A stretch of 64,000 nt of DNA from Gallibacterium trehalosifermentans (GTDB lineage Bacteria > Pseudomonadota > Gammaproteobacteria > Enterobacterales > Pasteurellaceae). Each line of letters starts with the position of its first letter. Positions within the stretch are counted from its first letter, which is position 1. This document shows, one piece after another, positions 27,216-34,309 of the stretch. The notes under the pieces are model-generated. The model was not told where the DNA came from and did no database searches. It saw nothing but the letters and a program-made list of their open reading frames with translations. The position numbers and the translations under genes were made by a program. The DNA lies in the NCBI RefSeq assembly GCF_042433055.1, contig NZ_JBHLWB010000002.1:67637-131636 (forward strand), in the 5' to 3' direction.

Positions 27216-27229
27216 TTGATTTATCTCAA
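27216..27229 (+). promoter_or_regulatory. FNR box upstream of napF
   Basis: TTGATTTATCTCAA matches 9 of the 10 defined FNR bases (TTGAT-N4-ATCAA). Its centre at 27222.5 would be at -41.5 if transcription starts near 27264, where TATACC (27252-27257) could be the -10. Confidence 0.75.
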
Positions 27230-27253
27230 GAAACTTGATTAAAGAAAGGAATA

Positions 27254-27269
27254 TACCTCATAACAGGTA
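27254..27269 (+). promoter_or_regulatory. NarP/NarL 7-2-7 site upstream of napF
   Basis: TACCTCA-TA-ACAGGTA is an inverted heptamer pair with a 2-base gap, the arrangement bound by phosphorylated NarP. It is centred at 27261.5. If a second candidate -10 (TTAGAAT at 27291-27297) is used, the site would lie near -42. Confidence 0.65.
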
Positions 27270-27339
27270 CTGACTTAACAAGTGGTTACTTTAGAATACT
27301 TGGCGAATAAGTAATCTTTAACCAATACTTGCACGAAGT

Positions 27340-27849
27340 ATGCAAAATCTTGATTTATCCCGTCGAAAATTTCTTTCAGGAAAATTCCGTGAAGCAGCAA
27401 CGATCGATGCTTTGCAAGTGATTTTACCTCCTTGGGCAGAAGCTGATGTTTTTTGGGAAAAATGTACACAATGTAACGATTGTATTCAGCAATGTGAAAC
27501 ACAAGTATTGATCAAAGGTCGAGAAGGTTATCCAGAAGTATGTTTTGCAAACGCAGAATGTACGTTTTGTGGAAAATGTGCCGAGATATGCTCACAACCA
27601 ATATTTAGACCGATAACAACAGCGGCGTGGCAGCATAAAATTGTGATAAATAATGCTTGCTTAACGCAGCGACAAGTTGAGTGTCGGAGTTGTCAGGATA
27701 GCTGTCAATGGCGAGCGATCTCTTTTAAACCTATGCTAGGGCAAGTTGCTCAACCACAACTGAATCTTGATGAGTGTAATGGTTGTGGCGCATGTGTTGC
27801 TGCGTGCCCAGTACAAGCAATTTCAATGGTAAATACTCAAACGGTATGA
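27340..27849 (+). CDS. napF: Ferredoxin-type protein NapF
   Basis: NapF is a cytoplasmic iron-sulfur protein that helps mature or energise NapA. It has 169 residues. Four cysteine clusters are visible: CTQCNDCIQQC near 43-53, CTFCGKCAEIC near 73-83, CRSCQDSCQW near 110 and CNGCGACVAACP near 145. A vestigial RRKFL motif lies near the N-terminus. The stop overlaps the napD start by ATGA (27846-27849). It is the first gene of napFDAGHBC. Confidence 0.96.
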   Translation: MQNLDLSRRKFLSGKFREAATIDALQVILPPWAEADVFWEKCTQCNDCIQQCETQVLIKGREGYPEVCFANAECTFCGKCAEICSQPIFRPITTAAWQHKIVINNACLTQRQVECRSCQDSCQWRAISFKPMLGQVAQPQLNLDECNGCGACVAACPVQAISMVNTQTV

Positions 27850-28124
27850 ATATAGATCAAATTACAATGGAAAATGCCGAAGAATGGCATGTTTGCGGTG
27901 TGGTTATACAAGGACGACCAGAAAAATTAACGAAAATTTCAGAGAAACTATTGGACGTTCCGCATACAGAAATACATGGTTCTGATCCAGTGTTAGGAAA
28001 GTTAGTTGTGGTTATGCAGTCTCATAACCAGCGGATTTTGTTAGAAAATATGGAAAATGCGCGCAATATTGATGGTGTTATCAATGTATCGTTGGTATAT
28101 CACCAGCAAGACTTAACAGATTGA
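27846..28124 (+). CDS. napD: Nitrate reductase chaperone NapD
   Basis: NapD binds the Tat signal of NapA and prevents premature export. The start at 27846 (MNIDQITMENAEEWHVCGVV) overlaps napF by four bases and gives 92 residues, the normal size; an upstream start at 27783 would be inside napF. The core WHVCGVVIQGRPEKLTKI and the ferredoxin-like fold pattern fit the family. Confidence 0.95.
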   Translation: MNIDQITMENAEEWHVCGVVIQGRPEKLTKISEKLLDVPHTEIHGSDPVLGKLVVVMQSHNQRILLENMENARNIDGVINVSLVYHQQDLTD

Positions 28125-28145
28125 TTTTTTGTGGGGAGATTAAAG

Positions 28146-30623
28146 ATGAATTTAAGTCGACGTGATTTTATGAAAGCCAATGCAGCGACTGCGGCAGCGG
28201 CTGCTATCGGAATGACAATTCCAATCAAAAATGTTGAAGCAGCAGACACTTCCATTAAATGGGAAAAGGGCGTTTGTCGATTCTGTGGGACGGGCTGTGG
28301 GGTATTGGTCGGTACACAAAATGGGCGAGTTGTTGCTTCCCAAGGTGATCCTGATGCAGAGGTAAATCGTGGGTTAAACTGTATCAAAGGGTATTTCTTG
28401 CCGAAAATTATGTATGGTAAGGATCGTTTGACTCAGCCCATGTTACGTATGAAAGATGGTAAGTACGACAAAAACGGTGATTTTCAACCAGTGAGTTGGG
28501 AAGTGGCGTTCAGTACGATGGCAGAGAAATTTAAAGCGGCTATGGCGAAGAATGGTAAAAATGCCGTAGGGTGTTTTACATCTGGGCAATCGACCATTTG
28601 GGAAGGTTATGCGTTGAATAAATTATTCAAAGCAGGATTGCGCTCGAATAACGTGGATCCAAATGCTCGCCATTGCATGGCATCTGCTGCAGTTGCTTTT
28701 GCACGTACTTTTGGTATGGACGAGCCAATGGGGTGTTATAACGATATTGAACATGCTGATGTAATGGTACTTTGGGGTTCAAATATGGCAGAAATGCACC
28801 CAATTTTATGGTCGCGTATTTCTGATCGTCGTTTATCTCACCCAGACTGTAAGATTGCCGTACTTTCTACGTTTGAACATCGTAGTTTTGAGTTGGCAGA
28901 CTATGGTTTAATTTTCAAGCCGCAATCTGATTTAGCAATTTTGAATTATATTGCTAATTACATTATTCAAAATAATGCCGTTAACCAAGATTTCGTTAAT
29001 AAACATACTGTATTTAAAAAAGCGGATACCGATATTGGTTATGGTTTACGCCCGACGCATGAGCTTGAAAAGGTCGCGAAGAATGCGGGTAGCGGTAAGA
29101 TGACCGATTGCACCTTTGAAGAATATAAAGCCTTAGTTGCGGAATATACTTTAGATAAAGCGCACGAAATTAGTGGTGTCGATAAAAACTTATTAGAAGA
29201 ATTAGCGAAGATTTACGCGGATCCAAATAAGAAAGTTGTGTCATTCTGGACTATGGGCTTTAACCAACATACTCGTGGCGTGTGGGTGAACCAATTAATG
29301 TATAACGTTCACTTATTAACAGGTAAGATTTCACAACCTGGTTGTGGTCCATTCTCGTTAACAGGTCAACCATCTGCTTGTGGTACCGCGCGCGAAGTAG
29401 GTACATTTGCACACCGTTTACCAGCTGATTTAGTGGTAACCAATCCAAAACACCGTGAAACAGCAGAAAAAATCTGGAAAATTCCAGCAGGTATTATTTC
29501 AGATAAAATTGGTTTACACGCGATTGCCCAAGACCGTGCATTAAAAGATCGTAAGCTCAATGTGTTATGGGTAATGTGTAATAACAATATGCAAGCAGGT
29601 CCAAATATTAACCAAGAACGTTTACCAGGTTGGCGTGATCCTGAAAACTTCATTATTGTTTCTGATCCCTATCCGACATTAAGTGCGGTATCTGCTGATT
29701 TAATGCTACCGACTGCAATGTGGGTGGAAAAAGAGGGTGCTTATGGTAATGCAGAACGTCGTACCCAATTCTGGCATCAAATGGTGAAAGCACCAGGCGA
29801 AGCAAAATCTGACTTATGGCAATTAGTTGAATTCTCTAAATACTTCAAAACTGATGAAGTGTGGCCAGCCGATATTCTAGATAAAAACCCAGAATATAAA
29901 GGCAAAACCTTATACGAAGTATTATTCACCAATGGTCAAGTGAATAAATATCCATTAAGTGATATTGGGGATCACCCAAATGATGAATCAGAATATTTTG
30001 GCTATTACATTCACAAAGGGCTATTTGAAGAATATGCAACGTTTGGACGTGGGCATGGGCATGATTTAGCGGATTTTGATACGTACCATAAAGCACGTGG
30101 TTTACGTTGGCCAGTAGTAGATGGTAAAGAAACCTTATGGCGTTATCGTGAGGGTTATGATCCATATGTGAAAGCAGGGGAAGAAGTGAGTTTCTATGGT
30201 CAAGCGACTAAACGAGCAGTAATTTTAGCAGCACCATATGAGCCACCTGCAGAAGCACCAGATCAAGAGTTTGATTTATGGTTATCAACAGGTCGTGTAC
30301 TTGAACATTGGCATACTGGTACTATGACACGTCGTGTACCTGAATTACACCGTTCCTTCCCGAATAATGTGTTGTGGATGCACCCATTAGATGCGAAAGA
30401 TCGTGGCTTACGCCATGGCGATAAAGCAATGATCGTTTCTCGTCGTGGACAAATGGAGACTGTTATTGATACTCGTGGGCGTAACAAACCACCTAGAGGT
30501 TTGGTATTTACCACTTTCTTTGATGCAGGGCAGTTAGCCAATATGTTAACACTAGATGCAACGGATCCAATTTCTAAAGAAACAGACTTTAAGAAATGTG
30601 CCGTTAAGGTAAGCAAAATTTAA
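28146..30623 (+). CDS. napA: Periplasmic nitrate reductase catalytic subunit NapA
   Basis: NapA is a Mo-bis-MGD enzyme that reduces nitrate to nitrite in the periplasm. ATG 28146 follows GGGGAGATTAAAG and gives 825 residues; a GTG 15 bases upstream overlaps the ribosome site and is rejected. The Tat signal is SRRDFMKANAATAAAAA (4-20). The 4Fe-4S site CRFCGTGCGV lies near 43-52, with the fourth Cys in RGLNCIKG near 78. The molybdenum-ligand cysteine is in ARHCMASAAVAF near 176, so this is a cysteine form, not a Sec form. Confidence 0.98.
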   Translation: MNLSRRDFMKANAATAAAAAIGMTIPIKNVEAADTSIKWEKGVCRFCGTGCGVLVGTQNGRVVASQGDPDAEVNRGLNCIKGYFLPKIMYGKDRLTQPMLRMKDGKYDKNGDFQPVSWEVAFSTMAEKFKAAMAKNGKNAVGCFTSGQSTIWEGYALNKLFKAGLRSNNVDPNARHCMASAAVAFARTFGMDEPMGCYNDIEHADVMVLWGSNMAEMHPILWSRISDRRLSHPDCKIAVLSTFEHRSFELADYGLIFKPQSDLAILNYIANYIIQNNAVNQDFVNKHTVFKKADTDIGYGLRPTHELEKVAKNAGSGKMTDCTFEEYKALVAEYTLDKAHEISGVDKNLLEELAKIYADPNKKVVSFWTMGFNQHTRGVWVNQLMYNVHLLTGKISQPGCGPFSLTGQPSACGTAREVGTFAHRLPADLVVTNPKHRETAEKIWKIPAGIISDKIGLHAIAQDRALKDRKLNVLWVMCNNNMQAGPNINQERLPGWRDPENFIIVSDPYPTLSAVSADLMLPTAMWVEKEGAYGNAERRTQFWHQMVKAPGEAKSDLWQLVEFSKYFKTDEVWPADILDKNPEYKGKTLYEVLFTNGQVNKYPLSDIGDHPNDESEYFGYYIHKGLFEEYATFGRGHGHDLADFDTYHKARGLRWPVVDGKETLWRYREGYDPYVKAGEEVSFYGQATKRAVILAAPYEPPAEAPDQEFDLWLSTGRVLEHWHTGTMTRRVPELHRSFPNNVLWMHPLDAKDRGLRHGDKAMIVSRRGQMETVIDTRGRNKPPRGLVFTTFFDAGQLANMLTLDATDPISKETDFKKCAVKVSKI

Positions 30624-30633
30624 GCAAGGGTAA

Positions 30634-30664
30634 CTGTGCTTGAGAGAATCATACTCAAGCACAG
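30634..30664 (+). repeat. Intercistronic hairpin between napA and napG
   Basis: A perfect 11-bp stem (CTGTGCTTGAG at 30634-30644 with 30654-30664) has no T-tail. It sits just after napA and may stabilise the napFDA part of the message or set the napFDA to napGHBC ratio. Confidence 0.65.
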
Positions 30665-30700
30665 GTTCTCATAAACGTACCAATACAGAATACAAGTAAG

Positions 30701-31483
30701 ATGGAACGCAATATACGAAATGACAACCCAGTGCGTGAATCAGGATTTACGCCTGAGCGTCGTCGTTTCTTAAAAGATGCTACTCGTACCGCTGGGGGCT
30801 TGGCTGGGTTGGGTATTTTGCTCAGTTTGCCACAAAAGCAAAGCTTAGCACGTGATGGTGTGGCATTACGTCCACCCTTTGCACTGGAGAACGAACAAGC
30901 ATTTGCTGATGCGTGTATTCGTTGTGGGCAATGTGTACAAGCTTGCCCTTACGATATGTTGTATCTGGCTTCGTGGGTATCACCGTTGCAAGCAGGAACG
31001 CCTTATTTTGTGGCACGCAAAAAGCCTTGTGAGATGTGTGAAGACATTCCTTGTGCAAAAGCCTGTCCAAGTGGGGCATTAGATGCAAATGCAAACGATA
31101 TTAATCAGGCACGTATGGGGTTAGCCGTATTATTGGATCATGAAACCTGTTTGAACTGGCAAGGTTTACGTTGTGATGTTTGTTATCGAGTTTGTCCATT
31201 GATCGATAAGGCGATTACACTGGAGGTTCAGCGTAATGAGCGCACAGGTAAACACGCTTTAATGATTCCAACAGTACATTCTGAGGCTTGCACTGGGTGT
31301 GGTAAGTGTGAAGAAGCGTGTGTATTGGAAGAGGCTGCAATTAAAGTACTACCGCTTGAATTAGCAAAAGGTATGTTAGGTAAACATTACCGTTTTGGCT
31401 GGCAGGAAAAAGCGAAAGCAGGAAAATCGCTACTGTCAGAAGAAACCATTAGTTTACCTGTACGTATGCCGGAGGTGAAATAA
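30701..31483 (+). CDS. napG: Ferredoxin-type protein NapG
   Basis: NapG is a periplasmic iron-sulfur protein that works with NapH to pass electrons from menaquinol or ubiquinol to NapC/NapB. It has 260 residues. The Tat motif ERRRFLKDA is near 19-27. Four clusters follow: CIRCGQCVQACP near 72, CEMCEDIPCAKACP near 108, CDVCYRVCP near 154 and CTGCGKCEEAC near 195. Its last base overlaps the napH start. Confidence 0.96.
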   Translation: MERNIRNDNPVRESGFTPERRRFLKDATRTAGGLAGLGILLSLPQKQSLARDGVALRPPFALENEQAFADACIRCGQCVQACPYDMLYLASWVSPLQAGTPYFVARKKPCEMCEDIPCAKACPSGALDANANDINQARMGLAVLLDHETCLNWQGLRCDVCYRVCPLIDKAITLEVQRNERTGKHALMIPTVHSEACTGCGKCEEACVLEEAAIKVLPLELAKGMLGKHYRFGWQEKAKAGKSLLSEETISLPVRMPEVK

Positions 31484-32346
31484 TGGCGAATGCACCTAAA
31501 GTTGCAGGGCGTGAAGCGAGAGAAAAATTAGGTTGGTGGTCTGCGAATCGCTTTTTATTTTGGCGACGTTTATCACAACTAGCTGTGTTAGCGATGTTTC
31601 TTTCTGGACCATTATTTGGCGTTTGGATTTTACGAGGCAATTATAGTGGCAGTTTATTCCTAGACACCATACCGTTAAGTGATCCATTAATTACCGCCGA
31701 AAGTTTGGTTACTGGGCATCTTCCAAGTGTTATGACCTTATTAGGTGCGGGCATTATTATTGCGTTTTATGCTTTGGTTGGCAGTAAGGTGTTTTGCGGG
31801 TGGTGTTGCCCGTTAAATGTGGTAACTGACAGTGCGGCATGGCTGCGTCGTAAACTCGGTTTACGCCAAACGGCAAAACTTCCTCGTTCACTACGCTATT
31901 GGTTATTGCTTGTTATTTTAATCGGCAGTGCTGCAAGTGGAACGTTATTATGGGAATGGGTTAATCCTGTTGCTACCTTAGGTCGAGAATTGATCTTTGG
32001 TTTTGGGGCAGGACTTTGGTTAATTTTAGCAATTTTTTTATTTGATCTGTTTATTGTTGAGCATGGCTGGTGTGGGCATCTTTGTCCTATCGGGGCAACT
32101 CACGGAGTTATTGGTGCCAAGGGGATTTTTCGTATCAAGGTAATTGATCGAACACGTTGTGATAATTGTATGGATTGTTATAACGTTTGCCCAGAAGCGC
32201 AAGTATTACGTGCCCCTTTACATGGTAAGAAAGACGAGGGCCTGCTCGTATTATCAAAAGATTGTATCAGCTGTGGGCGTTGTATAGATGTCTGTGCTGA
32301 AAAAGTATTTAAATTTTCAACAAGATTTGATCATTCTGGGGAGTGA
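31483..32346 (+). CDS. napH: Membrane ferredoxin-type quinol dehydrogenase NapH
   Basis: NapH is an inner-membrane protein with four helices (near 29-50, 85-105, 140-160 and 175-200) and a cytoplasmic C-terminus. CGWCCP near 105 and CGHLCP near 195 are the conserved Cys motifs in the helix region. Two 4Fe-4S clusters, CDNCMDCYNVCP near 226 and CISCGRCIDVC near 260, follow. It has 287 residues and overlaps both napG and the napB region. Confidence 0.96.
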   Translation: MANAPKVAGREAREKLGWWSANRFLFWRRLSQLAVLAMFLSGPLFGVWILRGNYSGSLFLDTIPLSDPLITAESLVTGHLPSVMTLLGAGIIIAFYALVGSKVFCGWCCPLNVVTDSAAWLRRKLGLRQTAKLPRSLRYWLLLVILIGSAASGTLLWEWVNPVATLGRELIFGFGAGLWLILAIFLFDLFIVEHGWCGHLCPIGATHGVIGAKGIFRIKVIDRTRCDNCMDCYNVCPEAQVLRAPLHGKKDEGLLVLSKDCISCGRCIDVCAEKVFKFSTRFDHSGE

Positions 32347-32351
32347 GAAAG

Positions 32352-32825
32352 ATGACAAAAAATAGAACTGTTTGGACGGTAGCAACCGCGCTATTTGCTA
32401 GTATGATGGCGGCTTCTGTAATGGCTGCAACAGAGGCAAATCCAAATAATGAAAGCTTAGCAAAAGAGGGTGTAAAACTAGAACACGCTGCGGAAAATAT
32501 AGCACCTAGTGCATTTAATGTGCCAAAAGAAGGTGGTCAACAAGCATTAAATTATGTGAATCAACCACCATTGATTCCACATAGTGTAACAGGTATGCAA
32601 GTAACAAAGAATGTTAACCAATGTTTGAATTGCCATAGTGCAGAAAATTCACGTGTAACAGGTGCAACTCGTATTAGTCCAACCCACTTTATGGATCGTG
32701 ATGGTAAGATTAGCGCTAATGCTTCTCCTCGCCGTTATTTCTGTTTGCAGTGCCATGTGCCACAGACAGATGCAAAAGCGATTGTACCAAATGAATTCAA
32801 ACCATTACCAGGTTATGGTCAATAA
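32352..32825 (+). CDS. napB: Dihaem cytochrome c subunit NapB
   Basis: NapB is the electron-transfer subunit that partners NapA. ATG 32352 (MTKNRTVWTVATALFAS) is preferred, with GGGGAGTGAGAAAG just before it; a GTG at 32343 would overlap napH. The 157-residue product has a Sec signal peptide (cleavage near VMAA) and two haem motifs, CLNCH and CLQCH, the normal number. Confidence 0.96.
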   Translation: MTKNRTVWTVATALFASMMAASVMAATEANPNNESLAKEGVKLEHAAENIAPSAFNVPKEGGQQALNYVNQPPLIPHSVTGMQVTKNVNQCLNCHSAENSRVTGATRISPTHFMDRDGKISANASPRRYFCLQCHVPQTDAKAIVPNEFKPLPGYGQ

Positions 32826-32842
32826 ATTAAAGGAGAAGCATA

Positions 32843-33484
32843 ATGACCACAGAAAAGCAAAAAAAATTAAGTTTATTTGGCTTAATTAAACGTTTTTGGA
32901 TTTGGTTTAGAAGCCCAAGTAAAATTGCAGTTGGTACGTTAATTGTTGTGGCATTTATTGCGGGGATTGTGTCATGGGTAGGATTTAACTATAGCTTAGA
33001 ACAAACAAATACAGAAGAGTTCTGTGCAAGTTGCCATAGTAATGATGTTTATCCTGAATATTTGCATACAGCCCACTACCAAAACCGTAGTGGTGTGAGT
33101 GCAAGTTGTCCTGATTGCCATGTACCACACGAATTTATCCCGAAAATGGTACGTAAAATTAAAGCAGCTCGGGAAGTATATGCTTACTATATGGGTTATA
33201 CCGATACGTTAGAGAAATTTAATGCGCGTCGTTTACATATGGCAGAACGTGAATGGGAACGTATGAAAGCCAATAATTCACAAGAGTGTCGTAATTGTCA
33301 TAATGTAGATCGAATGGATTTCTCTCAACAAAAAACGGTGGCTGCAAAAATGCACGAATTGGCAATCAAAGAGAACAAAACTTGTATCGATTGTCATAAA
33401 GGTATTGCACACCAACTTCCAGATATGACAGGTCTTCCACCAACATTTAGTAATGCGAAACCTGAACAACCTGAAAGCAAATAA
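32843..33484 (+). CDS. napC: Tetrahaem quinol dehydrogenase NapC
   Basis: NapC is a NapC/NirT-family protein that oxidises quinol and reduces NapB. It has 213 residues, with one N-terminal anchor near 26-48 and four CxxCH haem sites (CASCH near 61, CPDCH near 91, CRNCH near 151 and CIDCH near 183). It ends the seven-gene nap operon. A GGAG ribosome site follows napB. Confidence 0.97.
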   Translation: MTTEKQKKLSLFGLIKRFWIWFRSPSKIAVGTLIVVAFIAGIVSWVGFNYSLEQTNTEEFCASCHSNDVYPEYLHTAHYQNRSGVSASCPDCHVPHEFIPKMVRKIKAAREVYAYYMGYTDTLEKFNARRLHMAEREWERMKANNSQECRNCHNVDRMDFSQQKTVAAKMHELAIKENKTCIDCHKGIAHQLPDMTGLPPTFSNAKPEQPESK

Positions 33485-33500
33485 ATTATTCAGTCAGACA

Positions 33501-33532
33501 AAAAATGCGGTGTTTTGGCACCGTATTTTTTT
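33501..33532 (+). terminator. nap operon terminator
   Basis: A 12-bp stem with one mismatch (33501-33512 with 33519-33530), an A-rich left arm and a T7 tail lies just after napC. It could also act on the minus strand. Confidence 0.88.
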
Positions 33533-33581
33533 GTTCAATCCAAAATCAAACTTTCAGAGGTAACAAACATATCTGATAGAT

Positions 33582-33618
33582 AAAAAAATGGCTTAAACAT
33601 TCGTATTTGTTTAAGCCA
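33582..33618 (-). terminator. ssb terminator
   Basis: On the minus strand, an 11-bp stem (33618-33608 with 33599-33589) is followed by seven T, about 40 bases past the ssb stop. Confidence 0.9.
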
Positions 33619-33656
33619 CTTTCTTGAAATTTAGTATTTATGCTACTGTATCAGTG

Positions 33657-34157
33657 TTAAAACGGCATATCATCATCAAATGCGATATCTGGATTTGCTG
33701 CTGGAGCGGTTGGTTGAGGTGCTGTTTTTGCAGCAGGTTGAGCATTAAATTGCGGTGCTTGTTGGAAATTATTTGCTGGTGCAAATTGATTTTGTTGTCC
33801 CATATCAGCACCCATTCTATCATTACGGCTATCTAGCATTTGCAGTGTATCTGCATGAATTTCAGTGGAGTAACGATCTTGTCCATTTTGATCTTGCCAT
33901 TTACGGGTACGGATTTTGCCTTCAATATAAACTTTTGAACCTTTGTGTAAATATTGACCTGCGACTTCTGCTAAACGGCGGAATAAAACAATACGATGCC
34001 ATTCAGTAATTTCACGCCACTCTCCAGATTGTTTATCTTGCCAGCGATCACTGGTCGCAACACTAATATTGGCAACAGCATCGCCGTTCGCAAATGTTCT
34101 TAATTCAGGTTCGTTACCTAAATTACCAACAATAATGACTTTATTTACGCCTGCCAT
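33657..34157 (-). CDS. ssb: Single-stranded DNA-binding protein
   Basis: SSB coats single-stranded DNA in replication, repair and uptake. It has 166 residues: an OB-fold at 1-110 (MAGVNKVIIVGNLGNEPELR, then IEGKIRTRKW near 80), a Gln/Pro/Ala-rich linker at about 115-155 and the conserved acidic tip DDDMPF that binds partner proteins. It is divergent from uvrA, as in E. coli. Confidence 0.98.
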   Translation of the reverse strand: MAGVNKVIIVGNLGNEPELRTFANGDAVANISVATSDRWQDKQSGEWREITEWHRIVLFRRLAEVAGQYLHKGSKVYIEGKIRTRKWQDQNGQDRYSTEIHADTLQMLDSRNDRMGADMGQQNQFAPANNFQQAPQFNAQPAAKTAPQPTAPAANPDIAFDDDMPF

Positions 34158-34240
34158 AAATTTTACCTCTTTTCTTTTGGTTAAAAACTTAAAATGTGCG
34201 TTATCTTACCGTAAATCCCTAGTGAAAAAAATAAAAGATA

Positions 34241-34256
34241 CTGGATATTTGCACAG
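34241..34256. promoter_or_regulatory. LexA (SOS) box between ssb and uvrA
   Basis: CTGGATATTTGCACAG fits CTG-N10-CAG with a mostly A/T core alternating as in the SOS consensus. It lies 54 bases before uvrA and 84 bases from ssb, the same arrangement as the shared E. coli ssb-uvrA operator. Confidence 0.75.
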
Positions 34257-34309
34257 TTTTTTTGATTTTGCGATAATCATTGGGTTTTTCAAATTTTTTA
34301 TCGCAGTAT

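Noticed and set aside
28131..28146. GTG start of napA five codons upstream
   Set aside because: It lies in the ribosome-binding sequence of the ATG at 28146, and the family begins at MNLSRRDF.
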